Part shown: one piece after another, positions 34,321 through 46,840 of the stretch
How the letters are laid out: every line of letters begins with the position of its first letter
Position numbering within the stretch: the first letter of the stretch is position 1
Assembly (NCBI GenBank): GCA_025403435.1
Contig: CM046345.1
Location: forward strand, 12,280,235-12,344,234
DNA: 64,000 bases
Source of the DNA: Artocarpus heterophyllus
Taxonomy: Eukaryota > Streptophyta > Magnoliopsida > Rosales > Moraceae
Reading direction: 5' to 3'
Program-made: the position numbers and the translations under genes
The notes under the pieces: generated by a model
What the model was told of the DNA's origin: nothing
Databases searched by the model: none
The model's input: the letters and a program-made list of their open reading frames with translations, nothing else

Positions 34321-35589
34321 GAGAGCAATTCTAACTTGATAGAGCCGCAAGTTGATGCTTTACCTTAAGAGACGATTCTAGTATTGAAAGGGGTGTTGAC
34401 TCAAGAAGCAACACCAACTAATTGTCAATTTCTTAATCTTCTCAACTTCATGGTTTATAAGAACAAGTTAGGCAATCGGCCAGTACATTTTTTGAGATGC
34501 GAGGAGATAGTGTGCCTATCATGTTTAAGGTGAAGCTAGATGTGAAGCTTACGTCAAGCAAGGAGGACTTAGAGATTCTTCAACAAGAATCTTTAATTGA
34601 CGATGAGACCCTAGACTTTGACCTTCAAGAGGAATTATAAGAAGAAAAAGTCTTGAGTGTCCAAATTGTTGAGCGAACCATGTCCATTGAAGATGACATC
34701 TATGAAGATATTTTTGGCCAACACTTCCTCCACCACTATTAATAACGTTCCTTCATCCCCACCAAGCCTATCCTCTGAAGCTAGATTTTTTGGAGATCAC
34801 GAGTCGAAATCCAAATCATGCCAAGCTGAGGGCGTCCGCGACGAAGACCTATTTGTGGTGTTGGCCACTCTTTAATGCGCACATCTCCAAAAGTCATCCT
34901 AATAACTTTAAATCAATCGCTCTTAGGAGGCACCCCAAGCTTTCTGTTCTTTCACTTTTTATGTTTTTTGTTTTAGTTCGTATTTTTGTGTGTTTTAGTT
35001 TATTTTAAAGTTTTGCATTAATGTTTGAATTTTATATGTGTTGATAGGTGTTGACAGAATTGGGAACTTATAAACATAAGTCCCGGTGGAAAATGATTCG
35101 AAAATATGGACAAAATTCAGCGATTGGGATAGAAACCTCTGGGTATATGTTCTCGAATCTTGCTCTTTTAATGTTACAAACATTGAGGACAATGTTTAGT
35201 TTAAGTTTAAGGGAGGGAACACTTTGTTAATCACTCGTTGGGTTTTGGTCTTAAATTTTTTTTGTTGATTATCATGATTTTCCTTCCATTACTCTTGTTT
35301 AGTTCTTTCAGTTATTTAGTTCTTTTAGTGGGGTTTTTTTTTACTTGTTAAATAAAATGTGAGTTTTGAGAAATTTGATAACTAGAATTTGATTGTGATA
35401 TTAGCCACAAATTGTTCTCTTAGGTCTTTCAAAATGTAATTTGTTGAGATTTTTGTGTGTTTGAGTTGCATTGGTTGAATTTCATTTTTGACTCTCTTCA
35501 CTTGAGCACTACAAATCATGATCATTTGAAATTTTGAACTTTTGGAGAACACTTATGTGCATTAGATATGCATTATCTCATGAACTCTA

Positions 35590-37537
35590 TGTTAGACATG
35601 TATGCCCTAAGGAGTAAAAATATAATATATTTTTGGAGACATTTTTATCAATAAAGAGTTTATTTATCATTCATATACTAAATAGTTGTCCTCTTTACAT
35701 TCATATCTATTGAATGTATGATAGCCAAACAAAAGACTGAGACTGCCAATCTAAGCCTTTAAAATCAGGCATATGATGGATAGATTATGTGGAAGACATG
35801 ATTCTAAAGGTGACGGTCTAAATTAGAAGATCCGCAATTGAGGAAATAAAGTTGGGCGCTTTATTCATGCAAAGATTATTATGTTGTCTATATCCTTAAT
35901 AGAAGATGGTTTGTTGGCCATCAGAGGTGGACTCTACGAATAGAAACATTGGTACATTGTCATAGGTGACGATTTATTGGATCGAGACATAAAGTGTAAT
36001 TGATTTGGATTAATAATTCTGTCTCAGCAAATCAATTCAATTTAGACATTCATATATGTTGTATCTTAATCTTGGGATAAATAGTGGGCCTGTTGTCTTG
36101 ACTTATATTTTTTTATATACCAAAGGGTGACATCTATAATTTATAATGACACGCATATCGGTACGTTGGAGATATGACTCTAAATAGTGTAGACTTGTTA
36201 TTCATAGATACAGAATCTATAGCTCCTCTTTAGGAGTCGATGATATCCTTTTGTATGAGTTATCTTGTAATTGGAAGACTCAAGTGCTTAACCATTTGGA
36301 TACATAGGTGTAACCAAATGGTATACTGTCTTTAGATGGTAAGTTTTCTGATGGTGAGATAATGGAACGTAAGAAAAAAAAATGATCGAAAAGGTAAGAT
36401 AGAATTTATCTTTAAGCCGATTATGGATATCCTATGGGGATATAATACATTATGATATGTCATGGATACTTAGCTATTCGGACTTTGTAATTTTATATAG
36501 TTCGAGAGTGTAATTCTAAGCTTTTAGTGGAGTAGCGTTAGAGTTGATAATTATGAAATGTATATCTGGGATATTGGGTTTATAATTATCAGGAGCTTGA
36601 ACTATATAGGTCCATCAAGTCCCATTTGCTAGCTCATAATAAATCATTAAACGATACAACGTGCTTTTCTAATAAATTGGTGACTTATGTTAAATTATTG
36701 GCTTGGATGAAATAAGATTAGATCAGATAATTCATATCTGTTTATCGATTAAATTTTGTGAAAATTAATTCAAGATAAACTTGTTGAATTTTCTAGAATA
36801 TTTATTTTCCTATAGATTATCTAGATATGGTGTTTTAATTAGACAATTTCTCTACTAGGTTATTTGAATTAAAACTGAGGCTTTATCTAAAGAATATAGT
36901 GTAGGAAATAAAAGATTCGTAAGGATCATTTATCGTAAGTTTAACTGGCCGATCTTCAGGTTTGGCCTGTCGATGGAGTAAGCTTGGCAGACTAACCTGC
37001 CAGTTCGGCCTGCCGACCGAATGATAATCTGATCATATGTTTTTATGTGATTTTATCATATATTGATCTAGATTTAAATTTTTAAGGGCTTATCTGATAA
37101 GGACTAACCCTTAGGTCCAACCTCCATAAATAGAGAGTGAGACTTCACAATTATTAAGATCAGTTAAAAAGATCAGTTGAGAGATCAAGAGTGAGCATTC
37201 TATTCTGTGAGTCTCTGAAACTCCCTTGAAGAACTATTGTTCATAAATCATGAACAATAGTTTTACGTATTTCTCAATTGGTTGGAAGGAAAGTCACTAG
37301 AAAAGCCGTACAACATACGCCCACACGCACTCCGATCGTAGATAGAGAATAGCAAAGAAGACCAGTTGGTTGAGTCTCTTCTTAAACACCCTTCTCTTCA
37401 CAAAGTGTAGGAGCTCTTCAGTATACAAGGTTAGTAAGATCTGATTAATTTATACATATAGCGTATCAAACTTATGTTTTAAAAAATACTTTAGTATAAA
37501 AAATTTTTAATTTCCGCTGAGTAATATTTTTCCAACA
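35590..37537 (+). mobile_element. Solo LTR of copia family B
   Basis: 1948 bp, opening TGTTAGACATGTATGCCC and closing TTTTTCCAACA. It matches end to end, in opposite orientation, the LTRs at 48151-50175 and 55819-57847. It is flanked by a perfect 5-bp duplication CTCTA (35585-35589 and 37538-37542), showing a whole element inserted and then lost its interior by LTR-LTR recombination. It holds the TTCGGCCTGCCG motif cluster at 36945-37022, about 100 bp upstream of a TATA-like ATAAATAG (about 37126). It is clearly more diverged than the two LTRs of element B. Confidence 0.95.
36945..37022 (+). repeat. TTCGGCCTGCCG motif cluster in the solo LTR
   Basis: Four degenerate units: GGCCGATCTTCAGG, TTTGGCCTGTCGA, CTTGGCAGACTAA and TTCGGCCTGCCGACC. 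It is in the same place and sense orientation as the clusters in the LTRs of element B. Confidence 0.8.
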
Positions 37538-39211
37538 CTCTACAACCTATTTTACAAGGTGAAATCCTAGGCTAGGTTTCCTTGGAGAGATAATTGAAGC
37601 TTTTTTTAAACCGTTTGAGCCTTTGAAGCGAACCTTTGAAAACTCTACCACTAGTTTCCCCCATTGAGCCTATTTAACCTATTTCGTTAATTACCTACAT
37701 AAGCTTAACCTAGCCATTTTATGTCTTAACTAATACCTATAACTAATAGCCATGTTTGTATCTTTGCTTGAATTTGAAGATCCATTGTAGAGAGTAAACA
37801 TTGAAGTGGCGTGAATTTCATTTATGGCTTGCTTATATCTGTATAATGACTCTTATTTGTTTTGGGGTTATATTCGTTTAGTTTTGCTTAGTTCACTTTA
37901 TGTTCTTCCCCCTCCATAATTTCAATTTATATACAACCAAATAAGTTTGGGGAATTTCCTCTCATTGCAAAAAAAAAATGATTAAAAAAAAGAAACAAAG
38001 GATTAATTCTTATTATTTCTATGTTTTCATGTTTGTACATACTTGTGAATAAAGTTTTGGGGGGTTGTTTGTTAGTGAAGGAACACATACTTGGAGAGGA
38101 GGCACATAATTCTAGAGGGAGAAAAGCCAAGAGGCCAATTTTCTTGGAAATTCTTGAAAATTTGAAGCCTTGAAGATCATCTCAACAAGAGTTTCTTCTT
38201 ATCTCTTCTTCATTTTGATTTTCATTAGGAATTTGTAACTGTGGATTTGTGATAAACATGTTTGCACTTATGTATCTCTTGATGTTGTTAGTTATGGAAT
38301 TTTTTATGCTTGGCTAGATTTTCTTTCTAGGACCTTGATGTAGCTCTATTTAAATATTTGGAAGATTGTTAATGAAGTTTTCATTAAATTCATTTGTGTT
38401 CTCATTTGTTTAATGCTTATGATTTATTGAGAGATGAATTAGTTGATTCTTTAGTTATGACTATAATGCTCGAGAGAGATTAATTCATTTGTCGGTTTTG
38501 AGTTACACAATCTTAGCGTCATTGAGTTTGAGAGAATCAATGACACTTTGATACTCACTATTAGGATGTGATTAATAAGTGTGTAGATGAACAAGTTAGA
38601 TAGAGATGTTGACTTGTATACCTATGCATATCAACTCATTAACGCTTAAGAAAGGGAATGAGTTAAATTTAATTCCTTGATCAATGAATTGAGTAAAATG
38701 AGTTGACAGTTACCAAATAGGACAAGCATAGTTAGGAAAGAGTGAAATCAAGTCCCTAAACTCTCATCACATAGAATTTTCATTTCACAAATCATCAATT
38801 TTGTGTTTGCTTTGCTAATTGTTCTCTTAAATTAGTTAATTTAATTTCAATTAGCTTTGCATTATAATTCAAATTTGATATTGCCTAGATAAAATTCAGT
38901 TTCAAAATATTAATTAGTTGAAAATTCTAAAAATTCAATACTTGAGGAATAATACTTGACTATAAGTCACTTTATGACTTGTATAACCCATGCACTTGCG
39001 GTTGAGCGTAACAACCCCCTAAGCCTAATGGATTTTTCTAATTTTGCCCCCTCTAAGAACATATTTCCACTACTTTTTTACTACTCACTCCACTTAAATC
39101 TTATAAATTGCATTATAAAAGTAAAATTTTAAAAAATATTTGTAGATAGATCTACAATTAAATCAAGTTAGGTTTAAATAGTGTTTATGTATTAGTTAAG
39201 AATATCTAGGC

Positions 39212-39936
39212 CCTCAAATCACCATTATTAGGTCCTAGCAAACTTCACATACAAGGTTATAGTATTGATTATGGCAATTGCAAATAAGAAAATAGAACTT
39301 AAATATAAATGTTGTAAAGGAAAAGATGCCACACATATGATTTATAGTGGTTTACTCTTTAAACAGAGCTACGTCCATTGTTGTTCTTCTACTAATTGAG
39401 GAAGTTGATATAAGTATAAGGGCTTTGATTGAAAATTAATTGAATTTACAAAAAGTGAAGCTTTATTCATAGAGCAATTTCTACAGAGTTTCTAGAGCAC
39501 AAATGAGAACATTTGGATGCCTTCAAATGATGACTTCACTCTCTATTTATAAAGGTCTTCTCTAAGATCGTGAACTACAACTGGTGGACAGAGTGGACTT
39601 TGGACCATATTTCCATGATCTGCTATATGAGTTAATAGATCTATACTTATCACTTTCAAGCCTAGATCCGACCCAATCAAGCAAAGAGTTGTAATATTCT
39701 ACTTAGTCGCTGACCATCTCGGACTATCCTTACATTGAACCAAAAGAAGAAAGTATAATAATTGAACCAAATGATGTCAAATCTTCTATATCAAACATAA
39801 TGAATCCTCACACAGAATGCCCTGATCAGCTTGATCAAACACTCCTGATGAGCTCAATTCGTTAGAGACACATAATGGACTACCCTTCTTTGGCCTCTTC
39901 TCTTTGATTTGGGCCTAGCCAAATCATACCCCAACA
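39212..39936 (+). repeat. Probable 5' LTR of element D
   Basis: Contains the block shared with 33335-33700 and ends CCCCAACA just before ATTAGCCC, where the internal region appears to start. The boundary at the left is uncertain because no intact second LTR is available. Confidence 0.45.
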
Positions 39937-40559
39937 ATTAGCCCTTATACCTTAGTCAATACAAACTACAAGAGTGTAATCGAAAGCACTCAGTGAAAAA
40001 TCTGACTCTTGGTTCAATTGATTTTAATTCTTTTACATAAAACCTTGCCTCCAATCAATCATCATGACTTTTCCTTAGGAAGACGCAAGTGTCAATAGCT
40101 TAGACACATGGCAAATTTTCATTAGAGCATTTCAAAATATCCATGTGGCGTTGACATAACCTATAAACTGATGAGACAAGGCCTCGATTTAAGCGAGAAT
40201 TAGAAAAGATGCAGAATCCAAGCTGTTCATTTCCTACAAATCAAATGTTGGTCATTTATTTGATTTTTAGACATTATATAAAGAGTGCCAATATTCTCTC
40301 TTCTCATTTCATCTTTTTTTTAAAAAAAATTTCAAGAGTTTCTCAAAGTGCTTTTCGAGTTTTCTCTTCCTTTCTAGGCAAGATTTCTTTCTTTTCTCGT
40401 TGCTTTTGCAATTCCATAGATCTATTTTTTGTTTTATTTCACACATTTTGGCACCACTTTTCCCGTGTTTTTCTAAGAAATCTATGATTTTTAGGTTGTT
40501 TGGTAACTTTAGCTCTATATTTCCCTTAAGATCCTTATTTAAACTACGTCGAAGAAACC

Positions 40560-41937
40560 TATTGAAGTCAATTCAGAGTCTTCGTCATCGACTAGAAATG
40601 GAGAAGGATAGGATAGTAATGAAGATCGAGAGGTCGATGAAGCAAATCTCCATTAATCTAGGCTTGAGTGGAATTCTCGAATCGGTGGTGCTGGGAGTAG
40701 CAAAGAGGCAAAGAATGCTGCAAACAAATCAAACACGATAGCCATGGAAAGGAATACGCCAACAAATACTACAAGTCGAGTCGAGCATGTCGAACCGCCT
40801 CAAGTTTTTTTTAACCACTAAAGGTATTCCTTTCTTTAAGAAAAACCAAGAATCGATCCTTTCAAGTGATGATTTGTCAACAATTCGAGCGAGGTATGGG
40901 ATCCTAGCATCATTCAAGATCCGTCTCTTATATCTAGACAAACTAGCAGATACATAAAACGAAGGATGGATCTGTATGTATACCAAATTTTTTGAGCTAG
41001 GTCTAAGGCTTCCAATTCCCAAGTTTGTACTCAAAGTGTTATCCTATTTCCAAATTACTGTTACACAACTTAAGCTAAATGGGATGACCTGTTATTATAT
41101 TACACAACTTAAGCTAAATGGGATGACCTGTTATTATATGAAGCCAACTGCCAAAAACTTGGGTTGATTCTACATTGTCTATGAGAAGATGAATCAAATC
41201 ATTGCTGACTTCATTAACGAAAATAGAAACTGAGAGGAAAAGTATTTCTTCATGTTGATTAATAAGGATTTTGTCGAACTGACCGATCGGTTTCCTTTTC
41301 ATTTTAATTTTGTCACATGGGTGAGTAACACACGCTATTTTTTCGATGCAGTTGTCTTGACAAATCTTTACATATTTTATATGTTTTGCAGATTACGACT
41401 TGAACCATCCGCCACTAGTTGGAGAGAGATCTCGAGATAGGTTTGTAAAGATTACTACAGTCAAGCATAGGAGTTGGCTGAGATCTCTCAACCAAATCGA
41501 TTAGACTCATCTTTGATTTGGAGAAGGATTAGAGAAATCCTAACAGCCATCCCTCTCTGACTTCCAAAACGAGTAAATTGGACTCTTAATTGTTGCGGTA
41601 CACTTCAGCAGTTATACTATCTGTCAAAGTATATCACTGCATTGTCTAATGAGGATGCTTTACTCGCAGAGCTTGCATTATCAAATATGAAGATAGTCAA
41701 CTTGCCAATCATGGAAGAGTTTGCAACCCAGAAGCAAGTGAATAAAAAAGCTGCAAAGGAAAAAAAAGAAGAAGGCAGATAATGCAAATGAGGAGGCTAC
41801 TGAGAGTCCGTCAAAGCAGACTAAAATTGACATTTCCAAAGCACTTCCCACAGCGCGAGTTTGAGAATCAACCTCCAATCATAGAGCCAACCCTGTTCTA
41901 GCAGAAGAAGAACAAGAAGCGATCCCTCTGATCACTT
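40560..41937 (+). pseudogene. PF04195-like protein of element D, N-terminal part
   Basis: Segments in several frames, with stops, match the family's hallmarks in order. A short helix-rich start is at 40598-40740. Then R-x-RYGI-like residues lead to YTKFFELGLRLPIPKFVLKVL (about 40975-41040), the central G-LRLP-x-x-F motif. An EKYFFM-like strand leads to FVTW (about 41235-41320). An apparent intron (41321-41392, GTGAGT to TTTTGCAG) precedes DYDLNHPPL. A Lys-rich tail (41740-41830) leads up to the insertion point. A 39-bp in-frame duplication (41061-41138) lies in the core. This domain is common in Gag-like proteins of plant gypsy elements; its role is unproven. Confidence 0.65.
41061..41138 (+). 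repeat. 39-bp tandem duplication inside the element D protein
   Basis: The unit beginning TTACACAACTTAAGC occurs twice, at 41061 and 41100. The period is 39 bp, so the reading frame is kept (13 residues repeated, including LKLNGMTCYY). Confidence 0.92.
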
Positions 41938-42376
41938 TGTAAAACATAAAACTGAAACGATTCTAATCATGCCAAAACTGTATGCATATCAAGAATTGAA
42001 TTAAAACGGAAGCGTGTGAATTTTGTTACCTCCGGCCATTGCACCTGAGAAGTCCGACGGTGTACCGTGACTGCCTGCACTTGAGAGCTTCCAAGTCCTC
42101 CCAAAATCTCAATTGATGGTGTTGGTTTCTTAAGAGAATTTTTGGACTTGGGGACCCAAGTTTTGTTTCACAAAAAAAAACTGAACGTGAAAAAAAAATT
42201 TCTGGTTTTCTCTCATGCTCTCATTTCCTCCCATCAAGGAAATAAATAGCAAGAATATTCAGTTACCATATCATGATTTTAATGGGAAATGAATGAGACC
42301 ACTAATGCATAATTGTTACAAAGAATAAATTGGTTTCAATGTTGAAACCTTTGAAATGCCAAATGTAACAGTTACA
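41938..42376 (-). repeat. 3' LTR of element C (439 bp)
   Basis: On the minus strand it runs TGTAACTGTTACATTTGG to TTTTACA. The polypurine tract abuts it at 42377. Confidence 0.96.
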
Positions 42377-42389
42377 TTCTCCCACTTGG
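42377..42389 (-). other. Polypurine tract of element C
   Basis: Minus strand CCAAGTGGGAGAA directly precedes the TGTAAC start of the 3' LTR. Confidence 0.9.
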
Positions 42390-42682
42390 TCTCCATATTA
42401 ATCTTTATATCCATTAAACCCAAACTTTCAGGAAACAAATACATGAATCATGGCGATAATTTCTCTAAATTGTGAGTATTATCTTCCATGTATTACAATG
42501 TATTATTTCTCAGACTTTATTCCTTATATGGTAACTTAACTTTATGAATAAACCCAATGTTTATTCTTGGTCCTACTATATGTGAATTTTCTCCAATAAC
42601 TTAATGCGCAAAACAAATATGAGAAAACATCACAACTGAATAAGAGTTTCATTAAGACTGTAAATTGTATATACAAACAAAT

Positions 42683-45600
42683 TTACATTATGGAACCAAG
42701 TCCCATCTGTACAACATGATCCTTAAATGACTTCGGTGGCATTCCTTTTGTCAGAAGATCTGCGATCATCAATTCAGTGCTTATATGCTCAATGACCACT
42801 TTATTTTCCTTAATCCGTTCCCTTATGGCTAAGTACTTAATGTCGATATGTTTATTTCGACTGCCACTCTTATTATTCTTAGCCATAAAGATAGCAGCTG
42901 AATTGTCACAATATATCCTTAATGGCCTAGACATAGAATCTACAATTCTAAGGCCTGTCATGAAACTCTTCAACCATACACCATGTGAAGTAGTCTCAAA
43001 ACAAGAACCGAACTCTGCCTCCATTGTGGAAGTAGCAACCAACATTTGCTTTCCACTCCTCCAAGATACAGCTCCTCCAGCTAGCATGAAAATATAACCT
43101 GAAGTTGATTTTCTCGAATCAATACAACCAGCAAAGTCTGAATCGGAGTAGCCAATCACCTCTAGAATGTCAGTTCATCTATACATAAGCATGTAATCCT
43201 TTGTACCTTGAAGGTACCTCATCAACTTCTTTGCAGCCCTCCAGTGGTCAATACCTGGGTTACTCTGATATCTTCCCAACATTCCAACAGCAAATGTAAT
43301 GTCAGGTCTTGTGTAGACTTGAGCATACATAAGGCTTCCAACAGCTGAAGCATAAGGAATGTTGCTCATTTGAACTTTCTCGAAATCATTCCTTGGACAT
43401 TGGTTCAAACTGAACTTATCACCCTTCACAATGGGTGCTACACTTGGTGAACAATCTTTCATCCGAAATCTGTCTAAGACTTTATTGATATAGGTTTCCT
43501 GCAATAGTCCCAAAATGCATCGAGATCTATCTCTATGGATCTTTATGCCAATGACAAAAGATGCCTCACCCATATCCTTCATATCAAAGTTCTTAGAAAG
43601 GAATTGTTTCACCTCATATAGAAACACCTTGTCATTGGTTGCAAGAAGGATATCATCCACATATAAAATAAGGAAACAAATCTTGCTCCCACTGACCTTC
43701 TGGTATATACATTGATCCATGATGTTCTCTTCAAAACCAAATGAAGTGATGACATCATGGAATTTAAATACCATTGACGGGAAGCCTGTTTCAAACCATA
43801 TATGGATTTCTTGAGTTTGCACACCAATTGCTTACCATCACTAGAGGAGAATCCTTCAGGTTGTTTCATATAAACCTCTTCCTCTAGATCACCATTGAGG
43901 AATGTCGCTTTAACATCCATCTGATGTAACTCAAAATCAAAATGAGCTACTAATGTCATGATCACACGAAGGGAGTCCTTTTTAGATACAGGAGAAAAAG
44001 TCTCAGTGTAATCTATACCTTCCCTTTGAGTGAATCCTTTAGCAACGAGCCTTGCCTTATGTCTCTCAATGTTGCCTAATGAGTCTTTCTTTGTCTTGAA
44101 GACCCATTTGCATCCAATGGCTTTTACACCATCAGGCAACTTGACAAGATCCCAGACTCCATTAGATGACATAGAGTTCATCTCATCTTTCATGGCATCA
44201 TACCACAAGTTAGATTCCTTACAACTCATGGCTTGTGAAAATGTTTCTGGATCATTTTTGGCTCCAATGTTGTAGTCAGACTCTTGTAGATACACAATAT
44301 AATCACTAGGAATGGCTGATCGCCTTACTCTAGTAGATCTCCTTAATGCTGGTTCAACATTCTCTTGAGGAGCATGTTGATCAACTGGCTGTTCAACAGG
44401 TTCTTGTATCTGTTGTTCAGCTGGATCTACTGCTTCTTGATCAGCAATCTGTGGAACTTGAATGACTGGCTGTTGTTCAACATGCGTTTGAACTGCAGGC
44501 GTGTCGCGTATAACAATCACTCTATCATATGAAGTGGAAGCTTGAACATCTGTATGATCTTTCTCTGGAACGGTGTTCCAGGATCGATCACTCCCACTGG
44601 TCAAGTCATTCTCAAGAAATTTCGCATTCCTTGATTCCACAAACCTAGTGGTATATGATGGACAATAAAATCTGTATCCCTTAGACCGTTCAGCATATCC
44701 AACGAAATACCCACTTATGGTCCTTGGGTCTAGCTTCTTTTCTTGTGGATTATAGACTCTCACTTTAGATGGGCATCCCCAAATGCGTATATGTCGCAAA
44801 CTCGGTTTCCAACCTTTCCATAACTCGAACGGTGTCTTTGAGACAGCCTTGGTTGGAACTCGGTTTAATATATACACAGCCGTCTTGAGAGCTTCAGTCC
44901 ACAAAGACCTAGGAAGCTTGGAGCTGCTAAGCATGCTCCGCACCATATCCAACAATGTTCGGTTTCTTCTTTCTGCCACACCATTTTGATCTGGAGAACC
45001 GGGCATAGTATATTGGGCAACTATCCCATGTTCTTGAAGAAACTTCGTAAATGGACCAGGCGCTTGTCCATCTTCGGTGTATCTACCATAGTATTCACCA
45101 CCTCTATCAGATCTCACTATCTTTATTTGCTTACCACATTGTTTCTCTACTTCTGCCTTAAACACCTTAAAGGCATCTATAGCTTCATTTTTGTTATGAA
45201 GCAAGTAGAGATACATATATCATGAGTAATCATCAATAAAAGTAATGAAATACTTTTGACCATACGCGTCTATGTCTGGATTATAAATATCTGTATGTAT
45301 GATCTCTAATATGTCTGAACTCCTCTTGGCACCTTTCTTTGACATATTGGTATGCTTTCCCTTTATGCAGTCGACACAGGTGTCAAAGTCAGTAAAATCT
45401 AGAGTACTAAGTACTCCATCATTCACTAGTCTCTTTATTCTCTCAATAGAGATATGACATAATCTACGGTGCCACAACATAGAGGAATCTTCATTCATAA
45501 CACATCTCTTAATGCCAGCATTATCTTGAACATGTATAGAAGTATAAGAAGTTTTATCTTGTAAATTAATTTTGAAAAGACCATTTGACAATATACTATT

Positions 45601-45805
45601 TCCAATAAGTTCAGATCTATAAAACAAACTAAATATAATGTCTGAAAAATTAAAGGAAAATCCCAATGGTACAAGCCTTGAAACTAAAATTAAATTCCTA
45701 GAAAAACTAGGAATATAAAATGTCTTTTCTAATTTTAAAATAAAACCACTAGATAAAACTAAATTGCATGTTCCAATAGCCTCTACATGTGAGCGCATCT
45801 TGTTT
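42683..45805 (-). pseudogene. pol: Broken pol of element C: integrase, reverse transcriptase, RNase H
   Basis: From the high-coordinate end: GAG-pre-integrase and zinc-binding HX3H...CVDC at about 45490-45370. The integrase core has RSDRGGEY and [13 protein letters not shown] at about 45110-44940. RT runs from about 44200, with GCKWVFK, the QMDVKATFLNG motif and catalytic YVDDILLA at about 43665-43640. RNase H ends at 42683 (YSDSDFAGC, STSGYIF, MEAEF, KHIDIKY). Defects: a TGA at 45217-45219, a one-base shift at about 43770 just before FKFHDVI, and a TGA at about 43172. The two frames overlap between 43609 and 43822. Not functional without repair. Confidence 0.95.
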
Positions 45806-46768
45806 GCCTGAATAGATGCACTGCTCACTTCCTACTGGCTTCCTTAGACCTTGCAATCCCTGCAAGGAATTAGTGACATGGATTGAAGAACCAGAATCAA
45901 TCCACCATGTGTTATGTTCAACATCAACCATATTAGATTCATAACAAACAAGTGAGAATTGAGTACCTTTTTTGTCAAGCCAACTCTGATATTTAGGACA
46001 ATCCTTCTTTATGTGCCCCTTCTTTTTACAAAAGAAGCACCTGGATTCCTTCTTGATATCAGCTTGAGCGGGCAGTTTGCCTTTTCCCTTATTCTTGGCT
46101 TGGCCCTTGTTCTTCCTTTGAGTTGCCAGATGCACACTCTCTCCCGCTTCCATAGCAAGCCTTCCTTCTTCCTGGACACACATGGTCATCAATTCATTGA
46201 TGGACCACTTATCCTTATGTGTGTTGTAGGATATCTTGAAAGGTCCATATTGATGTGGAAGAGTGTTGAGGATGTAGTGCACAAGGAAGGTTTCAGACAT
46301 CTCAACCTCAAGTGTCTTTAGCTGAGCCGCTATATCCCTCATTTGCATGATGTGCTCACGCACACCATGAATTCCAGTAAGCTTCATGGATGAAAATTTC
46401 ATTATCAGAGTGCTAACCAAGGCTTTGCCTGATGTAGCAAACTGCTCATCAATTGCCTTCATCAGAGCTCGCACTTTGTCATATTGCTCCAATGAACCAC
46501 GTATGCCAGCCGAGATCTTCGTCTTTATGAACATTACGCAGAGGCGATTAGATCGTTCCCACTTTTCATAACGGTCAACGTCATCCGGCTGGCTGGTCTT
46601 CGTAATGGCAGGTGGTTCATCCTTACGGATAGCCAAGTCAATGTCCATGACACCTAAATGAAGAAGAATTCTCTCCTTCCACACCTTATAGTTGTCTCCC
46701 TTAAGTTCAGGAATGTCACATTGAAAATCAGAGTAACTCACAGTTTGCATAGCTGCATAATAAAACAT
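45806..46768 (-). pseudogene. gag: gag and protease start of element C
   Basis: The open frame begins at 46768; the likelier start is the internal MQTVSYSDF a few codons later, as copia Gags open just before a PELKGDNYKVWKERI-like segment. It includes the UBN2-type capsid domain, a Lys-rich linker, an intact zinc knuckle (CFFCKKKGHIKKDC, about 46040-46000) and the protease active site WWIDSGSSIHV (about 45910-45880). A single extra base at about 45805 (after the CIYSG codons) throws the frame off before integrase; the continuation is in the frame of 45220-45828. Confidence 0.93.
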
Positions 46769-46840
46769 ACATGCTTATGTTACTAAATTGAGGCTACAAT
46801 ACTTTATGACATGTTTACCAATGTAAATCATGCATTAAAA

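Larger units (their letters stand above)
33790..39011 (+). mobile_element. Athila/Tat-like gypsy remnant, internally deleted, interrupted by a solo LTR
   Basis: A degenerate aspartate-tRNA-type primer site (TTTTGACACCGTTGGTAGGGATTG-like, from about 33837; canonical form TGGCGCCGTTGCCGGGGA) follows an LTR-end-like ATGTGCTTGCAGG. A gag fragment lies at 34021-34320. Then come a post-pol-like TCTTAGGAGGCACCCCAAG (about 34922) and a polypurine context (GAGGACAATGTTTAG...TTTAAGGGAGGGAAC, about 35185-35220). LTR-like sequence continues, split by the solo LTR, to a second LTR-end-like CATGCACTTGCGGTTGAG at about 38990-39011. There is no RT or integrase. These landmarks are those of Athila/Tat-type elements; the LTR limits are approximate. 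Confidence 0.55.
39190..41937 (+). mobile_element. Element D, left part: gypsy-type element with a PF04195-like protein
   Basis: LTR-like sequence (39212-39936) ends CCCCAACA. An open-reading-frame region with a 'putative gypsy-type transposon' (PF04195, Transposase_28) domain follows at about 40560-41450. The element is interrupted at 41937 by element C (duplication CACTT) and resumes at 58337. Its 3' LTR was not identified. No protease or RT was seen, so this is a non-autonomous relative or a deleted copy. Confidence 0.65.

Noticed and set aside
42777..46571. Plus-strand open frames over element C pol
   Set aside because: Antisense to well-conserved integrase/RT/RNase H motifs; they have no motifs of their own.
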